This document shows positions 34,011 to 44,382 of a stretch of 64,000 nucleotides of DNA, one piece after another. The notes beneath the pieces were generated by a model. It saw only the letters and a list, made by a program, of their open reading frames with translations, had not been told where the DNA came from and ran no database searches. Position 1 is the stretch's first letter. Each line of letters starts with the position of its first letter. A program made the position numbers and the translations under genes. This stretch comes from Musa acuminata AAA Group (taxonomy: Eukaryota; Streptophyta; Magnoliopsida; Zingiberales; Musaceae), in contig NC_088355.1 in assembly GCF_036884655.1 (NCBI RefSeq), forward strand, positions 18,790,501-18,854,500, read 5' to 3'.

Positions 34011-35338
34011 TTCCTTGAGATGTTTGTATAATTGGTATCCTATCACTCATTATTGAAAAATGACATAAACCTAGTTAAAATTTGCTAATATCATTCTCCT
34101 TTTTGTTGATGACAAAGGGGGAGAAATATATGAATTGATGCTGTGAGTGCTATATTTGAATTTGAATTATGTTAAGATATTAAGAACTTGCATCGTAATC
34201 TTACTTGCTGATATCTTGCCATATGATGAAATGCTATGATTTATTGCTAAAATGTTGCATGCAATACTTATGCTTTTTATTATGATGTATGTGATGTATT
34301 GCGTATGATGTGAATCATGATTAAAATTGTCTTAATTTGAATTCAAGGTTTATCTCAATTATAAAATTTTGAAATAAGAATGATTACTCACCTTTGTCAT
34401 GATTTAGAAATTGACATAAAGGGTCTTCCCTTTTTTTCGACAATGACAAAGGGGGGAGATAGCTAGCTTGCACAATTCACGAAGAAAGCAAAAATTGCAC
34501 TTCTCAAAAGAGAATAAATTGCTATCTTGAACATCACCGAGAATTGCTAGCTTGAAATCTCAAGAAAATACAAAAATGTGCTATCTTGCCTATCTGAAGA
34601 TGCAAAACATGCTAACTTGCACTTTGCAATAGAAGCAAAATTGCTAGCTCAAACTTTGCAAAGGAAGCAAAAAAATTGCTCATCTCAAAAGAGAAGCACA
34701 GATTGCTAACTTGCATATTTCTAGAAGCAAAAGTGCTATCTTACCTATCGTAAAGAAAAGCAAATATGCCAACTTACATATCTTTGAATTTGCTAGCTTG
34801 TATATTGTAAAACTTGCATATTTCAAGAAGCCAGAGTTGCTTTCTTGAACATCTCTAAATTGCTAGCTTGCATGTTCTAAAATGTTGTAACATTGCTAGC
34901 TTGCATGATGTAAAACTTGCTATTTTGAACATTACCAAAAGTGCTATTTTGTATGCTGTAAAACTTGCATATCTAAAACTTGATAGCTTGAATGTTCTAA
35001 GCATGATGTAACACTTGCTAAATTTTCTAGCTTCAAAACTACATGATAATAAAACTTGATATTATGTTTTTCATGCAATAAGTTGAATTAATACTACAAA
35101 CACATTAGAGTTGGAACTTCTCCTTTTTGTTGATGACAAAGGGGGAGAAGTATGATGTTATGCATAAGTTTATGATGACTTGTTGCAAGTATTCATGATG
35201 AGTATTGCAATGACTTGAATTCAGTTTGAATTCAAGGTTCTATCAATATGGCATATTGATAGGGGGAGTTTGTTTAAACTCCAAGAGTTAAGTTTAACTC
35301 CATCATCAATTGGTTGTCACTATAAAAAAGGGGGAGAT
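34011..35338 (+). other. A 3' spacer, part 2, with GCTAGC-rich repeats and extra polypurine words
   Basis: The continuation of 18844-19438 after B. Between about 34450 and 35035 a degenerate repeat 'attgctagcttgcatat' with 'gaagcaaaa' recurs every 25-50 bp. Polypurine words ACAAAGGGGGAGA lie at 34112-34125, 34446-34459 and 35136-35149, each preceded by 'ttgttgatg' or similar. There is no ORF, so no envelope-like gene as in some SIRE elements. Confidence 0.8.
35324..35337 (+). other. A polypurine tract
   Basis: AAAAAAGGGGGAGA, one base before the LTR start TGTTGAATCTCA. Confidence 0.9.
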
Positions 35339-37248
35339 TGTTGAATCTCATATTTCGATGATGAAACCAATTGATAATTGTGTTTATGTTTTGATCTATG
35401 TTTTGAGTGACGCAGGATGCTTCGATCAGGATGAGACAATTAAAGCAAGAAAAATCATGTTGGGCCGGAGGAACATGTCAGAAGATTGGACATCGGGTCG
35501 GTGGGCATATTGATAGGGGGAGTTTGTTTAAACTCCGGGAGTTAAGTTTAACTCCGTCATCAAGTGGTTGTCATCATCAAAAAGGGGGAGATTGTTGAAT
35601 CTCGTATTTTGATGATGAAACTACTTGATATATGTTTATGATTTAATCTACGTTTTGAGTGACGCAGGATGCTTCGATCAGGATGAGACAATTAAAGCAG
35701 GAAAATCATGTTGTGCCGAAGGAACATGTTAGAAGATTGGACGTCGGGCCGGTGGATCGGTCGACGTATCGACAAAAGGCTTCGAGCTGTGGACTCGGGC
35801 ATCGGGCCAAGAAGAGCGGGTATTGCGCTAAGGATATCGGAGTTGCGGAGTTAACTGGCCGATTGGGCAATAGGCTGCAGGAGAGGATGATGCGCTGAAG
35901 AATCAGACGAAGCGTCGAGGGACCAATGACATGCCGAACAACTTGATTAATGCTTAGTATTAATTGTCTAGATCGAAGTTTGTTTTACATGTGCAGGATT
36001 AACTATGATGGAAGTAAGACATGCAGTAGGAGTTACGCCGGAGTCAAGACCATGATCACGTTAGGGGTTCGAGAGTTCGACGGAAGTCCGGACGATCGTC
36101 GGAGGTTCTGGGGGAACAAATCCGAGAAGTCCAGGAGCTTGCCAAAGAAGCTCGTCGGAACTTGCCAAGTGGATCGTCGCAAGTCCAGGAGTTGGCCGGA
36201 AGTCCGCCAGAGCATCGCTGAGGGTTCATCGGATGTTCATCGAAAGTTTGTCGGAAGCTCACCGGAAGAAGCGATTGACGCACCGGAGCAAGTTGCAGTA
36301 AATGTCTTAAGAAATATCGTAGTTAGCATGTAGATTAAGCTAGGAATGGGAGGTGATCCCATTAACTTAATTTGGGGGCAATTGGGCCCTTGACAGACCC
36401 AAATTGGGCCGAATGGATCAGCCCATTTGGACCCAGATTTCCTAGCCGATGGTGGCACCGCTTGGGTCGGCGGTGGCACCGCCCAAGAGCTCAGGCTCCC
36501 ATGAAAGCTGGGTGGTGGAACCACCTAGGTCAGGCGGTGGCACTGCCTGGGCTCAGTCTCCGAGCGAGACTGGGCGATGGAACCACCCCAGTTAGGCTGT
36601 GCACCACCAGAGCTCGGTCTCCGAGCTCTGTCAAGCGATCGTACCGCCCAGTCTAACGGTAGTACCGCCAGGACCCCGAAAATCCGGGACATGCTATTTT
36701 TGAGCTCCAAATTCAAACCAGTTTGGGGCCTATATATGCCCCACCCTTTCCTCCATGAAAGGGCACCGAAAATCCAATCTTACTCTATGATTTTTAGAGC
36801 TCAAAAGTGTTGTAAAGGCCAAAAGTTCTCCCCCCTCCTTTCTTCCAAGTTTTGATCATTCAAGAGAGGAGTGAAAATTCTGTAAAGATTGTCTCCTAAG
36901 CTTATCAAAAGGAGGAAAACTATAAAAGGGTGATTGGCCTTCGCCTATTGAAGGAAGGCCTCTAGTAGATGCCGGTGACCTCGTCGGAGGAGGAAGCCGA
37001 AAGTGGATGTAGGTCACGTTTGACCGAACCACTCTAAAATCTGGTTTACATTTCCTTTGTGCTATTTATCTTAACTGCAAACTGCCTTCCTTTACTTCAA
37101 ATACGTTTATGTAAGCTTTCAAAGTTATTATCTGCACAAAATGACTTTTACGTTAGAATCGGATTTCAACGTACAAACGCAGTTTTAATCGTCGAAAGTT
37201 TTCCGCTGCACTAATTGACCCCCCCTCTTAGTGCTCTTGATCCTAATA
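35339..37248 (+). repeat. A 3' LTR, chimeric: 170-bp LTR start, then spacer, second polypurine tract and second LTR
   Basis: 35339-35507 matches the start of A's own 5' LTR (AAACCAATTGATAATTG). At about 35508 it switches into the end of a related element's 3' spacer ('gcatattgatagggggagtttg'), reaches another polypurine tract (35579-35591), and starts a second LTR at 35593 of the common type (AAACTACTTGATATATG), which continues to 37248. The latter part (36340-36720) again matches A's 5' LTR. TATATATG is at 36731-36738. Confidence 0.85.
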
Positions 37249-37253
37249 GGTGT

Positions 37254-38400
37254 GATGGTGGACACCTCTAAAATATAAGCAATGCAGAATTGGTCGTTCC
37301 TGAGGAACATAAAATTGCTACATGGCTTTTTGGATTTAACAGGCTACTACCGCAAAGTTCATGAAAAACTATGGAAAGATCAGTGAACCAATTATTTCCT
37401 TATTGAAAAAAGATGTCTTCTAGTGGTCGGATAGAGTCTCTACTTTGACAAACTTAAGGCAGCCATGACGACGACGCCGGTGCTAGCACTACTAGATTTC
37501 AGCCGACCCTTCATTATTGAGGCCGACGCATCTGGAGTCAGAATTGGAACCATTCTCATGCAAGATGGTCGACCACTCGCATATACTAGCATGGCATTAT
37601 CTCCCTCCCATCAAAATATGTCAACATATGATAAGGAGATGCTCGCCATTGTGCACGCAGCAATGAGGATGAGACCCTACTCGATCGGTCTACAATTTCA
37701 AATTAAAACCGACCATAAAAGCCCCAAGTACTTTTTAGAGCAAAAGATATCATCCCCTGAGTAGCAAATATGGGTAACAAAATTTCTTGGATTTGATTAT
37801 GAAATAACTTACAAAAAGGGGAAAGAGAATGTTATTGCAAATGCGCTTTCGCAACTACCCGAGCAAGGTGAATTTTTGGCCGTTTCACTTCCGACCAGCG
37901 ACTTCCTTAAGGATATTAAGATGGAATGGCAGGAAGATTCGTAAACTAGTAAGATCATAAAAAAATTAGAGAAAGCACCAAGCTCTGTGGCTCATTACAA
38001 TTGGGACTCAAAAGAATTACACTATAAGAGATGCATTATGCTTGTGACAAATTCTACTTGCATCTGTACGAGCATATTTTGGACAAAGTTATTCCATATG
38101 TAGGGTATTAAATTGAAAAGGAGTACAACATATCACCCACAAACCAATGGCCAGATGAAAGTTTTAAATAGGTGCTTGGAGACAGTCCAAAGCCACCCAC
38201 CAAATAAGACTACCCAAGGAGAACTCCAGACCCAGCTAAGTGCCATTATTGATCAACGGATCGTGACTCTACGATGATGACCCACTACTGAAGTGCTAAT
38301 ACTGTGGGCGAACCTACCAATAGAAGATGCCACTTGGGAGAACTTTGATGACTTGAAGATCAAATTTTCAGAATTCATGAATCGTCAGCCTTGAGGACAA
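37254..38400 (+). pseudogene. pol: G pol, C-terminal part (RT end, RNase H, integrase remnant, chromodomain)
   Basis: The frame resumes at MVDTSKI after A. RNase H is well preserved at 37465-37764: 'FIIEADASGVRIGTILMQDG', 'STYDKEMLAIVHAA', 'IKTDHKSPKYFLEQKISSPE' then TAG. It is followed by 'KKGKENVIANALSQLPEQ'. Integrase is mostly deleted. Only 'TTYHPQTNGQMKVLNRCLET' (about 38127-38186) remains. The end 'ANLPIEDATWENFDDLKIKF' (38311-38370) resembles the C-terminal part of a chromovirus chromodomain, which in the family targets integration to marked chromatin. It ends FMNRQP-stop. Confidence 0.88.
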
Positions 38401-38423
38401 GACTGATTTGAAGAGGGCAGGTC

Positions 38424-38817
38424 TATTAGAACTCTAGCTAGGAGAGTCCTAATTGAGAGGGACATTCATGTAAAACCTACCTAAGCCGACTCCTATTAAA
38501 GAGGTGAAGAGGCTGGTTAGGGTTAGGAGATTGTTTCTTAGAGAAGAATTAGGAGTTGTAAAGGAATAGGAGTCTTAAGTAGGAGATCTATTAGGAGTTG
38601 ATTAGAAGTAGGAGTCTTGAGTAGGAGTCCTATTAGGAGTTAGGGTTTAGAAGCCCTATAAATAGCCATATATTCCTCCTCTTTTCAGAAGCAATATATG
38701 AATCTTTTTTGCAGCCTTTGAGCAGCAACTTGGAGGGAGGAACCCCTATAGAGTTCCAAGGAGGCCGATCCCCTAAAGTAATCAACCCCAAGTTAAGAAT
38801 CTGCAAGGGTTCTAACA
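38424..38817 (+). repeat. G 3' LTR
   Basis: 394 bp, TATTAGAACTC to GGTTCTAACA, with TATAAATA at 38657-38664. The first TG has mutated to TA. A weak polypurine stretch, GAAGAGGGCAGG, lies at 38410-38421. Confidence 0.9.
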
Positions 38818-38822
38818 CCATC

Positions 38823-38875
38823 CCAACCTTTGTGTGCTCCGCATTCTTCCAAGCTTGCTTGTTCTTGTTAGGATC
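38823..38875 (-). mobile_element. Element J fragment 3
   Basis: A 53-bp piece of J left between the target duplications of G (38818-38822) and I (GTTCT, 38871-38875). Confidence 0.75.
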
Positions 38876-40871
38876 GAGAGCACTAAGAGGGGTGAATTAG
38901 TGCAGCGGAAATCTTTCAGCGATTTAAAAACGAAAGCTGCGTTCATCCGATAAAAACGATTTCGATGTAAAAGCCGATTCTAAGATTACTTAAGATTAAG
39001 CGCAGTTTACGTCTAAGCACAGTTTACGTCTAAACTGAGTTTGCGTCTAAATACAGTTTGCGTCTAAACGCAGTTTTGCGTCTAAACACAGTTTTACGTC
39101 TAAACGCAGTTTTGCGTCTAAACTCAGTTTACGTCTAAACGCAGTTTTACGTCTAAACGCAGTTTGCGTCTAAACGCAGTTTTATGTCTAAACGTAGTTT
39201 TACGTTTAAAAGAAGTTTACGTCGAAAACATAGTTTTATGTTTAAACACAGTTTGCATAGTTTACGTTTAAACACAGTTTTACGTCTAAACGCAGTTTGC
39301 GTCTAAACGCAGTTTTACGTCTAAACGTAGTTTGCGTCTAAAACAGTTTCAAAGGGATCTAAACTTAGAAGCTAGTTCATAAAAAGCGCAGAAGACAGTT
39401 TTGCAGAATCATAACACAAACGTAAGTTGATCGTACGAAAAACACAGATTTACGTCTGAATGCAGATTCGAAAAGATCAGCACTTAGAACTGGTTCGTAA
39501 AGGCGCAGAGAGCAGTAGTTATGTAGGAGGTTTGCAGTAATGATAAGGTACTCGAAATAAAAGCAAACCAGAGATTTAGAGTGGTTCGGTCAGTCTTGAC
39601 CTACTCCACTTTTGGCTTCCTCCTTCGACGAGGTCACCGACGTCAACTAGCTGCCTTCCTTCAATGGGCGAAGGCCAACTGCCCTTTTACAGTTTCACTC
39701 CTTTTGATGGGCTCAGGAGACAACCCTAACAGAACCTTTCTCTCCTCACTTTTACAATTCAGAAGCTTAAAGAACAGAAGGAGGAGACTTAAAGGCTTTA
39801 CAACAATTTTGAGCTCTTAGAATCACAGAAAGAATCAAGATTTCGGTGTAGGTCTATATAATTTCTGTGCTGAATGGGTGGGGTATTTATAGGCCCCAAC
39901 CCAGTTCAAATTTGGAGCTCAAAACGATCAAATCCCGGAATTCCGGGATCAGGCGGTTGCACCTCCTGACTGGGGAGGTTGCACCGCCTGGCAGAGCTCG
40001 GAGACTGAGCCCAGGCGGTTGCACCTCTCTGTCAGGGGCGGTTGCACCGCCTGAGTCTGGCTCGGAGACTGAGCCCTAGGCGGTGCCACCTCTTGACTGA
40101 GGCGGTTGCACCTCTCTGCTAGAGCTCGAAGACCGAGCTCAGGCGGTGCTACCTCTCTGTCTGGGAGGTTGCACCGCCCAGTCTAGCTCGAAGACTGAGC
40201 TCAAGCGGTGCTACCTCTCTATCAAGGAGGTTGCACCACCCAGTCTAGCTCGAAGACTGAGCTCAGGCGGTTGCACCTCCTGGCTGGGGCGGTTGCACCG
40301 CCCAGTCTCGCTGGGAGACTTAGCCTAGGCGGTTGCACCTCCTGGTGCAATCAGGGTCCGAATGGTTAGCTCCATTCGGCCCAATTTCAATCTTTTCATG
40401 GGCCCAATTGCCCCAAGATTAAGCTAATGGGATCACCTCCCATTTTCCAACTTAATCAACGTGCTAACTACGATTAAATCTAAGACAATTTCTGCAGCGT
40501 TGCTCCGATGCGTCAATCGCTTCTTCCGGCGAGTTTTCGGCGAACTTCCGTCGATCATCCGATGAACCCTCGGTGATTCTTCTACGGACTTCCAGCAAAC
40601 TTCTGGACTTTGCGACGATCCACTTGGCGAGTTCCGACGAGCTTCGCTTGGCAAGCTTCTGGACTTCTCGGATCTATTCTCGCAGAACCTCCGACGACCG
40701 TCCGAACTTCCGTCGAACTCTCGAACTCCCAACGTGATCATGATCTTGACTCCGACGTAACTCCTGCTGCTTGTCTAACTTTCATCGTAGTTAATCCTGC
40801 ACACTTATCTCAACACATAGATTAGACAACAAATGATAATTGACTTCATCATCAAAATCCGAGATTCAACA
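38876..40871 (-). repeat. I 3' LTR
   Basis: 1996 bp with TATTTATA at 39884-39891. The ACGT array is at about 38998-39345 and the GAGCTC minisatellite at about 39950-40345. The run of G at its inner end is only four bases (GAGGGGTG), shorter than in the 5' LTR. Confidence 0.93.
38998..39345 (-). repeat. 17-18-nt ACGT array, I 3' LTR
   Basis: Units TAAACGCAGTTTTACGTC and variants with TGCGTC for TACGTC, less regular than in D. The corresponding array in the 5' LTR differs by a few units. Confidence 0.9.
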
Positions 40872-40872
40872 A

Positions 40873-40886
40873 TCTCCCCCTTTTTT
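40873..40886 (-). other. I polypurine tract
   Basis: TCTCCCCCTTTTTT on the plus strand (AAAAAAGGGGGAGA in sense). Confidence 0.92.
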
Positions 40887-41715
40887 ATGATGACAATCAA
40901 TTGATAATGGAGTTATCCTTAACTCCCCCTATCTATATGCCATCGTTGAGATAAGTCAACCTTGAATTCAAGACCTAAGAATTCAAGTGACGTATTGATA
41001 AGTTAGATCAGTTAAACTTATCAATACTCCCATCATGATACCCATCATGATGTATCTCTTCAAGAATGATGTCAAGGCTTGACATACATCATCAAGTTTG
41101 TATGATTGTGTTTGTAACTATTCATCATGTAATTGAATATTATCATATAAAGCTGCGAAGGACTATTACATGATGCACACATTTGAGATTTTCTAGCAAG
41201 TTTGCATTTACTTCACAAGATAGGATATCAACTCAAGACATAATGCAAACTATAGCACATGTTCATATATCTCTTGGTGATGCAAGGATGGCATAACCAT
41301 AACATTGTTTATAGCATCACTCAAGTATTTGCAACTATGACATAGACATGATCATGGCAGTGTTTATCAATTCATATGTTTCTCCCCCTTTGTCATCAAC
41401 AAAAAGCATGGTAATTGTGATACCAGGAAAACAATATTAGCAAGCTTATAGAGGAATTTTACATAGATTGCTTTGAAAACTTCTTCCCCTTTTTGTTATA
41501 ATCCATTTTACCCGCAAAGATATTATAGGATGAAATACATACACAGGAATCACTTTATCAGATTTATTTCAGAAACTTATGAAAGTGTACGAATAAATCT
41601 GTTTTATAGCATTCGAACAAATAAGATGTATTTGGACAAGATTTTGTTACAGACTTTCACATATAAACATGACAATCAAGTGATCTGATCATTCAATATA
41701 GTTCGAAAAATAAGC
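40887..41715 (-). other. I 3' spacer
   Basis: Non-coding and AT-rich. An internal polypurine word (TTCTCCCCCTTTGT) lies at 41380-41393. It is shorter than the spacers of A and K and lacks most of the GCTAGC repeats. Confidence 0.75.
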
Positions 41716-43800
41716 TTATTTATTCGGACACATCAACATTCCTAATTCTCTTTTAATGAAATCAAATTGTTCTTCACTTAGAGGTTTTGTAAAAATGTCA
41801 GCCAGTTGATGTTTGGTATCAATGAACTCTATGGTTACGTCATGATTAGTGACATGATCTCGTATAAAGTGATGTCTAATATCAATATGTTTTGTTCTTG
41901 AGTGTTGTATAGGATTTTTAGTTAAGCATATTGCACTCGTGTTATCACATTTAATGGGAATATCTTTAAGATTAACTTTGTAATCTTCTAAAGTGTTTTT
42001 CATCCATACAACTTGTGCACAGCATGCACTTGCTGCAATATATTCAGCTTCGGTTGTTGATAGAGCAACCGAGCTTTGTTTCTTAGATGACCAGGATACA
42101 AGGGCATGTCCTAAAAATTGACATGATCCTGATGTGCTTTTTCTATCTAGTCTACAGCCAGCGAAGTCCGCATCAGCATAAGCTGTTAACTCAAAATTTT
42201 CTGATTTTGGGTACCATAATCCTAGATTTGTGGTTCCATTAAGATATCTAAGTATTCTTTTGACTGCTTTGAGATGAGATATCTTAGGGTTTGATTGAAA
42301 TCTAGCACAAAGTCCTACACTGAACATGATGTCTGGTCTGGTGGCAGTGAGATAAAGTAAACTTCCTATCATACCCCTATAAGTCTTTTGATTAAAGCTT
42401 TCTCCACTTTCATCAATTTCTAACTTAGTGGAGGTGCTCATAGGGGTGTTAATAGCCTTTGAGTTGTTCATATTAAACTTTTTAATAAATTCATAGCAAT
42501 CATCATTTTTCGTGATTTCGGAAATCTCATTGAAAACAACATGAATGGATTCTTCAATAATTAGAGTTCTTTTATTGAAGATACGAAAGGCTTTAGAAAC
42601 TGTAGAATAACCAAGAAAGATTCCTTTATCGGATTTAGCATCAAATTTTCCTAAGTTGTCTTTTTCATTCAAGATAAAACACTTACACCCAAAGACTTTA
42701 AAATATGAAACGTTTGGTTTTTTATTGTTCCATAACTCATAGGGAGTTTTGGTTAGTAGAGGTCTCACTAGAACTCTATTTAAAATGTAGCATGCAGTAT
42801 TTACGGCTTCGGCCCAAAAATATTTGGGTAGGTTGTGTTCATTCAACATGGTTCTTGCCATTTCTTGTAAATTTCGATTTTTTCTTTCTACAACTCCATT
42901 TTGTTGAGGGTTTCTAGGAGTAGAGAAATTATGGTTGTATCCATTGAGTTCACAAAATTCCTGGAAATCATGGTTTTGAAATTCACCACCATGATCACTT
43001 CTAATTGACGAAATCATAGAACCTTTCTCATTCTGAACGAGTTTGCAAAACTTGGTAAAAGATCTAAGGCATTCACTTTTCTGTTTTAAGAAGTAAGTCC
43101 ATGTGTATCTGCTATAGTCATCCACGATGACGAAAGCGTATTTGCTACCTCCTAGGCTTGATGTGGAGATGGGTCCGAACAAGTCCATATGGATCAATTG
43201 TAAGGGCCTAGAGGTGCTTATTTGATTTTTAGATTTGAAGCTACTCTTAATTTGTTTACCTAATTGGCAAGCATCACATACATTATCTTTGATGAACTTG
43301 ATATGAGGAATTCCTCTTACAAGTTCTTTGGATGATATTTGAGTGATTAGCTTCATGCTAGCATGACCTAATCTTCTGTGCCATATCCAAGCATTCTCAT
43401 TTAAAGCAGAAAAACATATTTCATTACATAAATCATTGATGTCAATAGTGTATACGTTATTTTGTTTTAATGCAATCATTGATATGTTTTTGTGTGGTTT
43501 TTCAATGATGCAAGCATTAGATTCAAATATGATAATATATCCTTTATCACACAATTGACTAATGCTCAAGAGGTTATGTTTTAGACCATCAACTAGCAAA
43601 ACATCTTCAATAGAGAAATTGGATTTGTTACCTATGGTTCCTTTGCCAATGATTTTACCCTTGTTGTTGTCTCCGAAGGTGACATATCCTTCGTCTATGC
43701 TAGTGAGCTTAGAGAATTGGGATGGATCTCTGGTCATATGCCTTGAGCATCCACTATCAAGGTACCATCTCTTGCTCCTAGCTTGCGATGGTTTAGTTTT
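41716..43800 (-). CDS. pol: I pol: protease-integrase-RNase H with RT deleted, in frame after the gag UAG
   Basis: The frame is open from the codon after UAG (43800) to 41716, 694 codons; the first Met is at 43737. The start holds KTKPSQARSKRWYLDSGCSR, the copia aspartic protease motif. Numbering from Met 43737: integrase HHCC finger H120, H125, C154, C157; catalytic triad D185 (HMDLFG), D248 (RSDHGGEF) and E284 (VVERKN). After residue about 413 (SEITKNDD) the sequence jumps to the RT tail 'YEFIKKFNMNNSKAINTPMS'. All RT catalytic motifs, including YVDD, are missing. RNase H is complete: ADADFAG at 521-527, TEAEY near 562, then RHHFIRDHV. It ends GMLMCPNK. Expression needs readthrough of UAG or removal of 43801-44382. 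Confidence 0.9.
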   Translation of the reverse strand, partial: KTKPSQARSKRWYLDSGCSRHMTRDPSQFSKLTSIDEGYVTFGDNNKGKIIGKGTIGNKSNFSIEDVLLVDGLKHNLLSISQLCDKGYIIIFESNACIIEKPHKNISMIALKQNNVYTIDINDLCNEICFSALNENAWIWHRRLGHASMKLITQISSKELVRGIPHIKFIKDNVCDACQLGKQIKSSFKSKNQISTSRPLQLIHMDLFGPISTSSLGGSKYAFVIVDDYSRYTWTYFLKQKSECLRSFTKFCKLVQNEKGSMISSIRSDHGGEFQNHDFQEFCELNGYNHNFSTPRNPQQNGVVERKNRNLQEMARTMLNEHNLPKYFWAEAVNTACYILNRVLVRPLLTKTPYELWNNKKPNVSYFKVFGCKCFILNEKDNLGKFDAKSDKGIFLGYSTVSKAFRIFNKRTLIIEESIHVVFNEISEITKNDDCYEFIKKFNMNNSKAINTPMSTSTKLEIDESGESFNQKTYRGMIGSLLYLTATRPDIMFSVGLCARFQSNPKISHLKAVKRILRYLNGTTNLGLWYPKSENFELTAYADADFAGCRLDRKSTSGSCQFLGHALVSWSSKKQSSVALSTTEAEYIAASACCAQVVWMKNTLEDYKVNLKDIPIKCDNTSAICLTKNPIQHSRTKHIDIRHHFIRDHVTNHDVTIEFIDTKHQLADIFTKPLSEEQFDFIKRELGMLMCPNK

Positions 43801-44382
43801 CTACAAGAAAGGATGATGTTTAGGTACCCATTTGCTTTTGGGTTCCTCACAAATAGATCTACATTTTCTATCATGTTGCATAGAATTTGTCATGGTTCCT
43901 TTAGGAACCCAAATCAATTTGTTTGGACTAATTTTCCTGAATGGACAATAATGTGTCCTGTGTCCAAACTTGCAACAAAAGTTGCATTTGCTTTGATGTC
44001 TAACATGTAAGATGGGGCCTTTTACGAAGGTAGTTGGATTTTGGTGAGGACTCCTCACAAATCCAATCCCACTTCTTTTGGGAACATGACCCTTGTTTGT
44101 AAGGATCATGTTTAATGACTTGCTACCAACCTCGAATTTCTTCAAGGTGTCCTTAAGTAGCAAGTTTTCTTTTTGAAGAGTTTCTAGATCAAGGCATTTT
44201 ATGCATGAGTTTAAACTATCACTATGTTCAGCATTTAACTTATCAAACTTGTAAATAAGACTATCATACTCCATTTTTAGCACTTTGTATTTACCACTAA
44301 TAGTCTTACACTCATCAAACAATTCATGGAAAGCATTTAATAATTCTTCGAATGATAAATCTGCATCTAATGAATTTGTTAC
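43801..44382 (-). promoter_or_regulatory. Candidate retained intron / Gag-tail module of I (582 bp)
   Basis: In sense the donor is GACGAG|GTAACA and the acceptor CCTTTCTTGTAG|AAAACT. It has the same length, 582 bases, and the same boundaries as in A, and is absent from B. The UAG that ends Gag doubles as the acceptor AG. The segment is a multiple of three, so removal joins E334 of Gag to the first Lys of Pol in frame. Splicing is inferred. Confidence 0.6.

Larger units (their letters stand above)
10615..37248 (+). mobile_element. Element A: SIRE-type Ty1/copia element, interrupted by S and B
   Basis: It starts TGTTGAATCTCG at 10615 and ends GATCCTAATA at 37248, with a perfect target duplication GGTGT (10610-10614 and 37249-37253). 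Removing A rejoins G's polymerase in frame. Subtracting S and B leaves about 10.1 kb. Domain order is gag, protease, integrase, RT, RNase H (copia order), then a non-coding spacer of about 1.9 kb rich in GCTAGC words, then a polypurine tract. Gag and pol carry many stops and shifts. The 3' LTR is chimeric (see 35339-37248). Assignment to SIRE/Maximus rests on the long LTRs, long spacer and Gag/Pol sequence. Confidence 0.85.
4581..38817 (+). mobile_element. Element G: Reina-like Ty3/gypsy chromovirus, interrupted by E and A
   Basis: LTRs at 4581-4973 and 38424-38817 (393 and 394 bp) start TGTTAGGACTC/TATTAGAACTC and end GGGTTCTAACA. The target duplication is TCATC (4576-4580) versus CCATC (38818-38822), one mismatch. 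After subtracting inserts E and A, each with one duplicated target, the element is about 5.3 kb, which together with short LTRs and a C-terminal chromodomain-like tail fits the Reina lineage. Domain order is gag with a CCHC knuckle, protease, RT, RNase H, integrase remnant, chromodomain, the gypsy order. Stops, frameshifts and internal deletions make it inactive. It sits in element J. Confidence 0.85.
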
